In this document: positions 20,568 through 32,414 of the stretch, piece after piece | Layout of the letters: each line of letters opens with the position of its first letter | Numbering within the stretch: the stretch's first letter is position 1 | From: Osmanthus fragrans | Taxonomy: Eukaryota > Streptophyta > Magnoliopsida > Lamiales > Oleaceae | Length of the DNA stretch: 64,000 nucleotides | Direction of reading: 5' to 3' | NCBI GenBank assembly: GCA_019395295.1 | Contig: CM033346.1 | Span: 11,442,004-11,506,003 of the forward strand | Translations under genes and position numbers: made by a program | The notes under the pieces: generated by a model | Told to the model about the DNA's origin: nothing | Database searches by the model: none | Seen by the model: only the letters and a program-made list of their open reading frames with translations

Positions 20568-21264
20568 TTTTGCGTCCGGGCTGCCTATAAGCATTTTCGA
20601 CTGAAGGGAGACAAGAAGGTCTAGACGAGGGAGGTTTAGAGATCTTTTATCACTCCAAAACAAGCTTTTATCTTATGGTTGAGTGTTCAATTGAAGCTAC
20701 TCACTAAGGATCGTTTGTCGCATCTCAACATTGACAATAATTGTATTTTTTGTGGGAAACACTTGGAAATGGGACATCATTTATTTTTTCAATACTCATT
20801 CACCTCTAGCGTATGGATAAAGATCAAGGCTTGGATGGGGATTAGAAGATCAATAACTACAATTTCTAGTGCTTTGAAGTGGATCAAAAAGAGGCTTGAG
20901 GGACATCTTGACAAAGTAAATCTAAAAGAATTGTGCTTGCTAGTACCGCTTACCATATTTGGATGACACGGAATATGAAGGTTTTTAATAAACTTAGTCC
21001 GCAAGTGGATAGCATAGTTAGACGAATTAAAACACACTTTTACAAGATTATGTTTACTTTGTACTCGCATGTTTTGATTAATTTTGAGTCTTTGATTTTG
21101 AGACTATAGTGCCTATTGTTTGTATATCTTTTTCTTTTTGTTAGTCCGAGTATGCCCGGAAGTAGTTATATTTCACTTGGTTCTTGATTGTTCGGATATG
21201 CCCCGTGTATTTGTACATAAATTTTGATCTATAACAATTTATATTTATTGACCAAAAAAAAAAA
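20568..21264 (+). mobile_element. LINE remnant, 3' part with zinc-binding domain and poly(A)
   Basis: It continues the LINE broken at 19132. The frame at 20679-20966 contains KDRLSHLNIDNNCIFCGKHL and EMGHHLFFQYSFTSSVW, the Cx2C...HHLFxxC region of the zf-RVT domain at the C terminus of plant LINE ORF2. The final cysteine is tyrosine. A 3' untranslated part follows and ends in an A tract of about 12 (21253-21264), the expected LINE tail. Confidence 0.8.
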
Positions 21265-21782
21265 ACCCCCCACAGTCTATGGTAAGTTGGACCCAACTAT
21301 TTAATATATTTTTCTACAAGAGTTGTAAATAAGATTTATCCTTTAAATAATTTATATATTTCATGGGTTAACTTATTACATTTTGTTTTGGGTAAAGATT
21401 AAGGATTTAAGGTGGACTTGATGATAAATTTTACATTACCAATTTTTTCCCTCATATGTTGTTCGTGTAATTGTGCAAGTCAATCCTTGGATTTCTAACA
21501 TGTGAAATTTTGATCCCAAAGCTGTAAATTTTATCCAATTTCATCATTCTTTAACATTCTCTCCAATCTGAGTTTTTCCCTAACATAATAAAAATAAAAA
21601 TAATTAAGTATCAATTTCATAATAATACTAATAAAAGTCACTTTTGCTAACTTAGATAGTGTAAATTTCACGCTTATCATATGTCTATATGTTGATAAAG
21701 AATTCATCATATTTTTGTATTATGTTCCCTAGATGAGAAAGTAATACAACGTTTTAAGGGCCCAACTTTTGAACTTCAATTA
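21265..21782. other. AT-rich spacer, no gene seen
   Basis: Between the LINE tail and the first of two opposing solo LTRs. No convincing frame or repeat was noted. Confidence 0.4.
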
Positions 21783-22521
21783 TGTTGATCGCAAAAGATG
21801 GACTTTCGAGTCGTCAACAGATAAGTCTTCTAGTCCACTTCTCCCTGCGCACGGTAGCAAGTCATTAATCGCTCGTGGCCTTTTCCCGATGGGGTGGAGG
21901 CGGCCGCGAGCACTCCGACAGTCAAGTCAATTTTGAGTTTGAATGTATGGGTCACCTGTGGTTAAGTGGTCACCGGAGACGTGAAAAGAATATATGAAAT
22001 GAATAAAGTGTGTATGTAAGGGGAGAATGACTTATGCTCTTTTAATTGGCAAGAATGCGAATCTTTCTTTTGGGACAAGGAGGTTGTATTTATACTAAGA
22101 GCGGGAGGAGAAGAGCCGTTGGATGAGGAGACACGTGGTCTCGGATCCTTCCACCATGTTCCATCCTAAACGTCAATCTGTACATCAATAAGTTGACGGA
22201 TCTTTATTGTTCTGACTTATGCGGTTGAATTGATCGTTTGAACCCTGCCACATGTCCCATCAATCAATCAGAGATTTAATTTTGGAAAGACTTTCGTACA
22301 AAAAAGGATTTTGGCTAGAGAGAGGTGGGGCAGGTCAGCGAAGCGTCCTGATCGCGGAGTACAGACCTTTGCATCTGTTGGGAGGGGCGGATGAGTTCGG
22401 TTCTGCTTTTTTAAGACGCTTCAGTTCGGACGATGAGTTCGGTCCCTCACGTCAAATCAGTTCGCCTACACGTGGGACTTCTCCTGCTTGACACACATCG
22501 GATCTTTTTGGACTCGTAACA
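21783..22521 (-). mobile_element. Solo LTR (left of an opposing pair)
   Basis: On the minus strand it starts TGTTACGAG and ends GCGATCAACA. Flanks AATTA (21778-21782) and AATTC (22522-22526) agree at 4 of 5 bases. It contains TATA-like AGTATAAATAC and, near the 3' end, GAGTGCTCGCGGCCGCCTCC and CTTGCTACCGTGCGCAG, typical of a gypsy-type LTR 3' zone. No primer-binding site or coding DNA follows. A diverged homologue lies in opposite orientation at 23741-24553. Confidence 0.65.
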
Positions 22522-23740
22522 AATTCAAATATGAAAATCTAAATTCCGACCCTATATAGGTTTATGGAATTTGAGCCATTTTGATCTTACTTTTGTGGGA
22601 TCGATTGAAGTCATTTATCCCATGCAAACTTTTCGGACAGATCTTGTCAATTAGCTTATTACACCAATCTTTTCACTTTAGCTTTGGCATCGTTTGACCA
22701 TCATTAATTTATTTAATGGTATGCTACATGATGATTTTGAACCACACATCTACATAATAAAATATTTTACATGTGTATCAAATACCTTTTCTTATTTTTA
22801 ATCACACGTTTTACTAAAAATCACTATTCAAACTTTTTTTCCTACAATAATGGTTGTCAAACAGGTTGTTAATCTTGCTTTGTTTATTTAGTGGGGTTAA
22901 GGAGTGGGAGATCTAGGGTGGGGATTGCGGTGTGAAATATCACCTTTTTTTTTTTTTTTTTAACACCAGTTTGATGGGCTTTGAATGTAAATTTTCCGTA
23001 AAGACTGCTTAAAAATGGATGCTTGGAAGTACAAATACCATATCAAAAAGTTGTGGACAAAAGTACTAAAAAGATATAAGTTGGTAATAATGCATGCAAT
23101 GTAGTCCAAATTATTAAAAAAAAAAAAAAAAATTGTACTTACATCACCCTCACAAATAGGGGGGCTCGTGCCTTTTTTTTTATTGGCGTGAGCTCCTCTA
23201 TTTGTGAGGGTGCTGTACTTGTATAGGCAAAATTAAAAAAAAAAAAAAAAAAAAAAAACATATCATCTTGTATATATGAAAACTATAGGGGAACATTTCT
23301 CAAATATATCCAATTCAAAACTAACTTCTAATTTTTACAAATATGAAATATTTAGCCCCAATTTGGTAAGAATAAAATCTAGATTTTAATATAAGTCAAA
23401 GATAATAATTAATTTTAATCATATATTTCATAAGTTTCACAATTTTTCAATCACAAATTTTATCAAATTTTATCAAAAATTAATTTTAATTTTCACCAAA
23501 CGAGATTTAGTCTCTATACTTTTCCGAAATTATTGAGTTGGTTCTCAACCTTTCACGTGGACACACTGAGCCACTACGTTTCATGATTGCATCAACTTTT
23601 TCCAATCACTAGCATTAATGCCCTAAACAGTGATGCATGTATGTGATTTTGGGGAGCAAGCAAACCGGCTGCCTGCCTAATACGGTGTTAAGGAGGGTGG
23701 GCAAGCATGATGTAAATTTAGACCTAAATGCAATTAGGGT
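22522..23740. other. Spacer between two opposing solo LTRs
   Basis: There is no gene. A degraded MITE-like copy lies at about 22687-22866 (CGTTTGACCATCATT ... GTTGTCAAACAGG). A hairpin repeat lies at 23135-23222 and a further Tourist-like copy at about 23355-23515 (GCCCCAATTTGG ... CACCAAACGAGA). Confidence 0.5.
23135..23222. mobile_element. Small hairpin MITE-like repeat
   Basis: ATCACCCTCACAAATAGGGG and CCTCTATTTGTGAGGGTGCT are near-perfect inverted copies around a T-rich loop. A runs lie outside both arms. No target duplication could be fixed because of these A runs. Confidence 0.6.
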
Positions 23741-24553
23741 TGTTACGGGTCTATTGAGACTCGTCACATATCAGACATAATTAATTCCACACATCAAACG
23801 AACTGATTTCACATGATCAAACCGAATTGGTCTATTCGAACTAATTGGCATTTTCGAACTGAAGTGCCTCCACTCACACTAGAATCAAACTCATTCGCAC
23901 TTCATAGCGGATGTAAAGGTTCGCACTCCGCATCTATAACTCGTCACCAACCTGCCCTACCTCTCCTCTACCAAGATCTTCCACACAAAGATCTATCCAA
24001 GTCAAATTTCTGACTGATTGATGAGACATGTGACAGGTTCGAACGGTCAAATCAGTCGCATTCGTCAGAATATTTAATAATTCACCTGCTTATGGGTTGA
24101 CAGGGTAAGACCTAGGATGAGATGACTCGTAAGCCCACCTATGGATTGACAAGGTAATGCCTATGATGAGACGACTCATAAGGATCCGACGCCACATGTC
24201 TCCTCATCTAACGACTCTCCCCCTTCCCACCTTAGTATAAATACCTCCACATTGTGCCAGCAAAAGGATTCACAACCTTGACATTTGATTATTATAAGTT
24301 ATTCTCTCCCTTGATATATATACACTTTGCCACTTTCGTACTTCTTCAATCACGTCTCGACGATTATCTGATCGCTGGTGACCTCTTTACGGTTGACTGG
24401 AAACTGACTTGACCGTTGGAGTGCTCGCGGCCACCTCCACCCCCATCGGAAAAGGGACATGAGTGACTAACGATTTGCTACCGTGTGCAGAAAGAACTGA
24501 CTCGAAAATCTTTATCTGTTGAGGGCTCGGAGATCCATTTTTTGAGGTCAATA
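23741..24553 (+). mobile_element. Solo LTR (right of an opposing pair)
   Basis: It starts TGTTACGGG and ends GAGGTCAATA. Flanks AGGGT (23736-23740) and AGAGT (24554-24558) agree at 4 of 5 bases. TATA-like AGTATAAATACC lies near 24234. GAGTGCTCGCGGCCACCTCC and TTGCTACCGTGTGCAG match the left LTR in the same order, so the two belong to one family. The sequence runs straight into unrelated DNA with no primer-binding site, hence a solo LTR. Confidence 0.65.
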
Positions 24554-24558
24554 AGAGT

Positions 24559-25318
24559 ATTCGTTCTTGACATAATTATTAATCTCTCCAATATAATGGA
24601 GACCTAAAATATCTGATAAAAAAAAAGTCATTTCACTTTAGGATAAAAAAATAATCTTTTGTAGGAAGGAAAAAAAATGAGTAAATTGTAAAAAATATCT
24701 ACTTTTACATGGTCATTTGTAAAAATGTCTAAAATTTGTTCAATGTCCAAAAATGTCCTCATTAGCAATTTTAAATTCCACGACGAGGACAAAAATTATT
24801 GATATAATTAAAAGTTGTATCTGTTAATAATAACTTGACACATAACCTATACTACTTATTTAAAAAAAAATAAAAAAAATCATGAAATCAAGCATTAAAT
24901 GCTCACTTCTCCCTATAAGTGGGTAAATAAAACATTTATGAAATGTCGATAAATAAAATGTCAAGAACTTTATGAAATATAGAGAACTCTTATGTTAGAA
25001 CGTAATCTCATTATAAATAAATGAAATGTCAAGTATGGAGTCGATAACAACTTTTAAAATGTCGAGAACTTCATAAAATGTCCAGAACAACAACTATTAA
25101 ACATAACTTATCAAAACAAAAAAGATTTCAAAGAAAAATTACATTCTACCGAGAATTGTGAAGAGCCTAATCAACTTGCAAATTTGGATGAGATTAAATT
25201 TCTCGAAATAAAATTATATGATTTTCTTATGAATTGGAAGCATAGAGTTATTTTTAATATTGATAGCTTTTTTACATCATCTTCTTCATTTTTTCATAAA
25301 ATTATTGGTCGATGCCTC
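24559..25318. other. AT-rich spacer, no gene seen
   Basis: Rich in AAATGTC phrases at about 24940-25085. There is no recognisable coding sequence. Confidence 0.4.
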
Positions 25319-25500
25319 GCCCCCCCCCCCCCCCATTTGGTGGCCTTAAAAGTTAAAAAATATATAGTTTTGAATAGTTATTTTTGAAAATGTGTAGTTA
25401 AAAAGTAATAAAAAAATTTGAATTTACGTGTAGATTATTTTATTGTCTGAATGTATAATTGAAAATAAATTAAAGTAAAGTAAAGATAATCAAATAGGGC
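25319..25500. mobile_element. Tourist-like MITE with expanded C tract
   Basis: The left end is a run of 15 C followed by ATTTGGTGG, and the right end is AATCAAATAGGGC. In other copies the end reads GGCCCCATTTGG, so the C run looks like an expanded MITE terminus. The right-hand TTA duplication (25501-25503) is shared with the next MITE. Confidence 0.5.
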
Positions 25501-25503
25501 TTA

Positions 25504-25661
25504 AGTCCCGTTTGATCCACATTATTTGTATAATGAGAATGAAAAATATTGCGTTATGGATCCCAAATAAGAGATGAAAAGTTAAAAATGGCGGCTGGAT
25601 GTGATTGATAACGGTAATATTTTTCATTTTTATGAAAGAAAAATGTGAATCAAACATGGTC
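25504..25661. mobile_element. Tourist-like MITE, abutting the previous one
   Basis: The ends AGTCCCGTTTGATCC and GAATCAAACATGGTC are flanked by TTA at 25501-25503 and 25662-25664. Confidence 0.7.
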
Positions 25662-25778
25662 TTAATAGATAATAAAAGCAAATGAATTCATTAGATATTA
25701 GCTAGTATTAATGTAGCTTCTCAAAGAAACTACTTGTCCTTTGAAATTTGTGACAAATTGAAAAAAAAAAATTGTTTT

Positions 25779-25937
25779 GGCCCCATTTGATACCAATTTT
25801 TCCTCCTTAAAAATAAAAAATATAACCGTTATCCATCACATCCAGCCACAATTTTTAACTTTTCATCTCTTGTGTGAGACCCATAACGGCTATAATTTTC
25901 ATTCTCATTCTAGAAAGAATGATAATCAAATGGGGTC
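25779..25937. mobile_element. Tourist-like MITE
   Basis: The ends GGCCCCATTTGATACC and ATAATCAAATGGGGTC are flanked by TTT on both sides (25776-25778 and 25938-25940). The interior CCATAACGGCTATAATTTTC is related to the copy at 25504 in inverted order. Confidence 0.7.
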
Positions 25938-26017
25938 TTTATTTTTAATTTAGGGAAAATTTCACAACCCAGATGATAACTATAGTCCATTTCAGAAATA
26001 AAGAATCAAGTTTTAAG

Positions 26018-26596
26018 CATAGTTGTTAAACTCGGGCAAGCTCAGTTTATATAAATGCAAGTGGTCCGGTAAAAACTCGATTTTGACAGGGCCAACCGTC
26101 CGGGCCGGACAGGTTTACCGGGCTGACCGTCCGAGTCGGGTAGATCCAATAGATTTTTTAAATCAAATTTCCAAACTCTTCTATATTGATATTTCAAATA
26201 ATTATTTTGTTTGAAAAAAAATTAATTTTAATTAAGGTAAATTGAATAGATAATACACATAATTTTTTGGTCAATAATAACTAATAAATAATTTGTACAT
26301 CACAACAAGGAATTTTTTTTAATATAATATAAAAAATTATGAAATCAAAATTTAACCATTATCACTAATAAATGAGTTCAAAAAATCATTAAATGCATAA
26401 AAAAAATTAGTGACAAAGAACTTGAAAAGTTTAATTTTGTCTCAAACAAAAAAATAAAAAATTATACTTTAAAAATTATTAAATGATTTTTAAGTAATGA
26501 CTTACCGGTCCGACCAGCGGTTCACCGGTCCAACCAGTAACTCGATGACCCAGTACCTTGATCGGGTCGATGTTCAGGTCGGGTCTGATAACTATG
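26018..26596. mobile_element. hAT-type MITE (579 bp) with perfect target duplication
   Basis: The inverted ends CATAGTTGTTAAACTCGGG and CGGGTCTGATAACTATG are flanked by the identical 8-mer GTTTTAAG (26010-26017 and 26597-26604). Subterminal parts are rich in CCGGTCCGACC-like strings and the centre is AT-rich. There is no transposase. The 8-bp duplication places it with hAT elements. Confidence 0.8.
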
Positions 26597-26634
26597 GTTT
26601 TAAGTTTATGAAATCAAGTATTCTTATATATTTA

Positions 26635-26825
26635 GAGTGCGTTTAATGTGGATTTTAATGAGAATAAATTTTTTGGAATAATGATTGATGTAAGAATGTA
26701 TAGTGGAAGAATGATGAAAAGTTTTAGATTTATGTGTAATATTATTTTATTTGAAAAATGTGTGATTGAAATGAAAAAAGAGAAAAAAAATGAGAATGAG
26801 AATGAAATGGGGACCAAACGGGCCC
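26635..26825. mobile_element. Tourist-like MITE
   Basis: The ends GAGTGCGTTTAATGTGG and GGGACCAAACGGGCCC are flanked by TTA (26632-26634 and 26826-26828). The interior TTATGTGTAATATTATTTTA is shared with the copy at 8114. Confidence 0.75.
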
Positions 26826-26828
26826 TTA

Positions 26829-27122
26829 ATATATTAATCCAAGAAAGATGTTACATGTACATCATATTTTACATCATAGTGTACAAAAGACATTTTCCTT
26901 AATCCAATTCCTTAAAAATAGCGGCGCTTACCATATATCAATCCAATTCCTTAAAAATAGCTGTGGTTACCTTAGATTGTTGGATTCCCTAAAATAACAG
27001 TTCACCACCCTAAAATAACACATTTACCCTCCCTAATTTATCTCCAAATCTGCGGCATACGCTATAGGTATTTGAATTTGCCGTCGACAGTGTCGGAACC
27101 ATACGAAGTAATATTAATCGCA
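26829..27122. other. Spacer with short direct repeats
   Basis: ATCCAATTCCTTAAAAATAGC occurs twice (about 26902 and 26941). No gene is seen. Confidence 0.4.
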
Positions 27123-27935
27123 CAATTCAGGCACAAATTAAATATATGAAGGTCACGCACACATACAAATTGGTCAAAAATTGGTCACATATTATCAAAT
27201 TAATTAGTCACAAATTATTTCGAAGTCAAAAATCAAAAAATTTATAGGTCACAGTTTAATTCCGAGGTCACAATCAAAATTTTAATATGTCACAAATTAT
27301 TTTACGGTCACGATTCAAAAATTTCATAGGTCACAAATCACAATTAATTGGTCACAAATTATTTAATCGATCACAAATCAAAAAACTTATAGGTCACAAT
27401 TTATTTATCGGTCATAAATTTTCAAATTAATTGACTACAAATTATTTTTTCATCACATATTATCAAAATTTTTAAGTCACAATTGAATACATGACCACAA
27501 ATTAATTAATTTAATGATCACAGATTTTCAAATTAGATGGTCACGGATTATTTTACTGTCAAATTCAGGCACAAATTAAATATATAAAGGTCATATATAT
27601 ACAAATTGGTCACAAATTCATTTATTGGTCACATATTATCAAATTAATTAGTCACAATAAAAAATTTTATAAGTCACAGTTTAATTCCGATGTCACAAAT
27701 CAAAATTTTAATGTCACAAATTATTTTACAGTCACAATTCTAAAATTTCATAGGTCGCAAACAATTAATTGGTCAAAAATTATTTAATATCAAAAAATTT
27801 ATAGGTCCCAATTTATTTATCGGTCACAAAATTTCAAATTAATTTATCACAAATTATTTTTTCATCACATATTATCAAAATTTTAAGTCACAATTGAATA
27901 CGTTGTCACAAGTTAATCAATTTAATGGTCACTAG
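27123..27935. repeat. Tandem array of GGTCACAAATT-type repeats in two 438-bp blocks
   Basis: Dozens of degenerate short units of the form GGTCACAAATTATTT are organised into a higher-order block of about 438 bp. The block starts ATTCAGGCACAAATTAAATA at 27125 and restarts at 27563, and the order of variants is kept between blocks. TTGCCGTCGACAGTGTCG lies just before (27077) and GCAGCGTCGACTGACGA just after. This resembles subterminal repeat regions of large DNA transposons such as CACTA, but no transposase or CACTA end was identified. Confidence 0.7.
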
Positions 27936-30559
27936 AGTCAACGCTGTCATTCATAGCAGCGTCGACTGACGAGCTAAGTAGAGAAGACGCCAACCACCGC
28001 CAAGTCTTAACCAAATTAGATGTTCAGAAACCAATTGAATTTTAAAAAAAACCAAAGCAGATCGAGAACTGAGAACCAATTGAAACCAAATTAAATGTTC
28101 AGAAATCAATTGAATTTTGAAAAAAAAAATAAAAAAATCAAAGCAAAGATCTAGAAATGAATTGACAGCGGGTGCTGGGGCTGGAAGACGGAGAAGCAGC
28201 GATGTCGGTCACTGGGTGGTGGAGACTTCGTTGGAGAGAATGGGTATCACTAGTCGCCGATGATTAGCTTCTGATATGGCTAGAGGGTGGGCGAAGACGA
28301 CGACCACGGGAGAACGGCGATGGAAGAGACGGGTTGTGTTGATACTGTGGAAGAAATTAGAGAGAGATAGAGATAGCTGTGGTGTTTTCTATATTTACAA
28401 CACGTAAATCACGGGATAATAATTGAATATAATATATCTGATTTTTGAATGATTAAACCTTCTACTTGATTTTAGAATTCATGATTTTAATACTAGGGTT
28501 AAGTGTAATTTCCACTTTTTAAAATCCCCAAAGAAAATTAAACACGAATATTAGCTCAAATGAGTTAACCAAAAGTTAGCTCAAATTTGTAGTCTTCATT
28601 CTTCAGTCTTGTGGGCCCTTCTAACTAAGTTTACACAAGTTTCAGGCCTAGAAGACCCAAATCAGGTATTGCAAAACAAACTGAGGAGGCCCAAACGAAA
28701 AAAAAAGTTCAATTTTCATTAATTTTCATTTTTTACTTTACTCTCCATCTGAAATTTTCATGTCGAAACTAAATTTTGATCTAATAGAATGAGTCAGCCC
28801 TGGAACATGTCGAGAGCATGAAGAATATTAAAAAATGTGCCGAAACTCTAATTTACGTAAACAAATTTCAATTGAATATGTCGACCTTTTTCAAGTCGCG
28901 TGGGGACAAGAAAGAGAAAGAAAATAAAAGAAATCGGTCATAGGTGTAGTAGGCTGGGGCTGAAATTGGGATAGTAACGTTGTGTGTGCCTGTCCTGATA
29001 AGAAAGTGTGATGCGTGGTCCAGTGCCTACTTCAATTTGCACCCACTTGCAGCTGTACCTAGCACCTACTTTGTGTTATCCTTCCGTCCAATGTCATGTA
29101 ATTTATTTATTTTTAACATGGTACAACATTAAATAATTATTCAGACCAATCTCTATATTTTCCCTTTTTATGCGTATTCTCACTGCTGGTCGATCCATGC
29201 TGAAAGAGTTGAGAGTGAGTTTTTTTTGCCACTTTTGAATGTAAATCGGGCAAAATTAACTCAACGAAATATATAATTAATATTTTGATGAATAATTAAG
29301 GAAAGATTTCACGATATATGACTTGGAGAGTTCATGAGATATAATATTGATCTTTTAACTCTATAGCGTGGAAAATATTTTGAACTATATTTCATTGGAT
29401 AGAGGCCAGGTTGTCCGCCCTCTTCCAAAGTTATGTATTTTGATTTTTGGACAAATAAATATTCTAGCAGCATATATATATAGGAATTGAAATGGACTCG
29501 AAGGTGGCAAGGGCCTTTTTTTATTACGAGGAAGTTATGGATTTCTTAAAACTTGAGTTTTTATAATAAATTTACTCTCTTTCAAGTTTCAAGGCGGCTA
29601 GGAGCTAACAAAGGACAATGCTATAAGTACAGATTTTATACAGAAAATACAGCTGTCTCATAGGGATTAACTGCTGCTATAAACAATTTTTGATAACAAC
29701 AAATCACAAAAAAACAACTGTCTCTCTGTATAAATTCTGATAAAAGAAATCTGTACCTGCATAATAATTCGCTAACAAATATTATTGTTTGGTTGCATGA
29801 ATTGCATCTTTAGGGGAGGTTAGAACTAAAGCACCTTCCAAAGTCTGTATATTAATAAAATATGTCACTTATCCTCAAGTATTAAGACTATCACATCTTT
29901 CTTATAACAAGTAGATTAACAAGACCAAGGATCAATTGTATTTGGCCATTAATTTGTCCTTTGCAGTGTTAATTAAACTGTTAGTAAAGGTGTGCTTGGG
30001 TATGGGCGTCGATACCTTTTCTCGATAGTCTCTCTAGCAACAAAGACAAACTGGACCGGTCTACATAGGAACAGATGCTTTTCACTTAATTTAAACAAAT
30101 CAAATTATTCAACCAATAATGCATGTGGGTCAAAATTATAATTAACTTAAAATGGTACAATTTTAATTTAATTTAAATAAGACGAATAGCATGGCCGCCG
30201 CGGGACGGTTCAAGTCAAGTGCATGCCCTTTGGGATTTTATAATTTCAGCTTAATAAAATATTTATAATCGTGTAACCAAGAAAGTGCACACGTCAAGCT
30301 TGTTTGGCTTGATGACGAAACTTTCACACATCTTAATTAGCATTGACTATTGACATAATTTTTTAATCCTAATTACATTGTTTATGTTTACAAGAATAAA
30401 TTACTCATAAAATGCCTTCTTTGTGTACAAATTCAGCACTAACCATTAAATTCGTAGTTAATATTATAGCTATAAATAACTTGGAGTTGACAGACATGAC
30501 AAAATATGTTCCAAATTAAGCTTGTGTTTGGTCATATAAGTCAATGTCAATTATTAATT
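27936..30559. other. Long spacer, no gene recognised
   Basis: A GC-richer, purine-rich piece at 28140-28400 (GAAGACGACGACCACGGGAG) has no sustained frame. Two related blocks near 28005-28135 share CCAAATTAGATGTTCAGAAA and AATCAATTGAATTTTGAAAA. The rest is AT-rich. Confidence 0.4.
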
Positions 30560-31380
30560 TTAATCAAACAGGTTAATACGAGCCGACCAGAAGAAGCAAG
30601 GTGATGCGAACCTGGTTAGCACGAAAACTATCGAACCCACATGAGAATGAACCAGATCCCAAAAAGCCAAAATACGATCAAGATTTAGGATTTAACCTCT
30701 AAACGTTGAACCAAGCAACCGAGAGTATATTAAACCAACGATCTCTTGATCATAAAGCTTCGTAATCTCACCCGGATTTGTTTTGAATTTTGAACCCAAC
30801 AAGATGAAACAAGAAACCCAAAGATAACGACGATGCAATGAACCTCTTCCTTACAAATTGAAGAACCCACGACCCGATATTTTGAACGCCACAAAAATTA
30901 TTTATCTTTGATAAGTTCAATAAAATTGTTCATGGAAGAACAAGGAAAAAGAAACCTTTCAATTTTTCATATAATAATCAACTTGTTCAACATAATGAAT
31001 TAAAGAACAACTTCTGGCTGCCTGAATTGTCTTTGCCTCCTTCAATGCGACCGTATGCTTGAAGTTCTATGCAGCCGCATAGAACTTAGTTTCACCGTCG
31101 GATCATTTTCAATATTTTGGTCATAACTTTCTCTACATATGTCCGATTAAAGTGATTCAAAATGAGTTGGAAAGATTACTTAAAAGGCTACAACTTTGCT
31201 TCAAATATAATTCTCAAATTCGATCATTTGTCATGTCAAAAACAGGTTTCAATATGAGACTGAAAATAATTGCATAACTTTCGTGTTGATCAAATTGATT
31301 TCCGACCCTCGACCCCTTCACAAAACTTGGTATTTGGCTTGTTGATTTCGACCTTTTGGAGTCCAAAATTCGGCCAAGTG
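30560..31380. mobile_element. LTR-like retrotransposon fragment
   Basis: A low-AT block without coding frames. It contains AATGCGACCGTATGCTTGAA and CTATGCAGCCGCATAGAAC (about 31045-31085), and ends with a GTTGATTTCGACCTTTTGGA phrase near 31341. The same motif order appears at 47610-48240, so the two are probably pieces of one LTR family. No ends or target duplications could be fixed. Confidence 0.35.
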
Positions 31381-32411
31381 TTTGTCTATCTCAGATCATA
31401 TCACAAGGCTTAGAATACCAAAACCCCTTGTCTTTATGGGACCTACAACTTTTCAATAACAAATTTTACCAACTTTTATTAAAACCTACTAGGAATTTGA
31501 ATTTAATCCCCATCAAACATGGAATAAGTATGTTTGAAAAGTGTTTAATAACTGTTAAAATTATGCATTAATAGAAATAATTGATTGATAAATGAGTAGT
31601 ATTTGTGAGTCTCTCATAATATGTAAATAAATAGTTTGAATGTTTAAAAACATGAGCCACATATAGGTTTAATTCATCTAATTTTGTGCATTTTTCGTGC
31701 CTTAAAGTTTAAAATCTAATTATTTATTTTTTAATTAATTGATATAAATTAACTGTTAAAAGGCCAGACCAGTTTAAAGTGGATATTCCCATTGCCCACA
31801 CATCATGTGGTTATAATGTCCAAACTGGGTAGGTTAAACTTTATCAATTGGGTGGCTATTCCACTAATTATCTTACAAATTGTAACATGTTCAATGTTGT
31901 CAAATTCATCGACCATATTACCTTTGTGTACTCTCAAAATTTATTCAATCTTAAATACACATAGGGAATTCAGATTCTATTAAAAAATGTTAACCTGTTA
32001 GTATGGTAAACACAATCTCTTACGTTCGCAACTTCCTAACAATCCCACTACAAAAATATGAATCAACATATCATCTTTGTCCACGTTCAAGCGACAATTT
32101 ATCTAGATCTCTTCCTCAAATTAAGAAGGATTACGTGTTCTCAAGACCCAACTCTTCTACTGCATCAAGGACGATCGCATTAAGTTGACACAACCACTGC
32201 CTTGAGATCCCAACCATGAATTTTCCCAATTGTCGCATCCCAATAAGGACCACCACCTTTCTTCTACTTAAACTGGAGATTTGTCTACCACATGAAAGAA
32301 CATATATTTCAAAATTTGGATGTTTTTAACTATGATTTCTAAACTATCTAAATAAGCAAATTAAAGTGATTTGATAAGCTTGGGGAGAAAAACTCAAATT
32401 CATAATGACAC
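31381..32411. other. Unclassified spacer
   Basis: Short frames only, none with a recognised motif. It may continue the retroelement remnant to its left. Confidence 0.3.
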
Positions 32412-32414
32412 TAA

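Noticed and set aside
27123..27935. CRISPR-like appearance of regularly spaced GGTCAC repeats
   Set aside because: The units are degenerate and have no unique spacers, and the genome is plant nuclear DNA. It is a tandem array.
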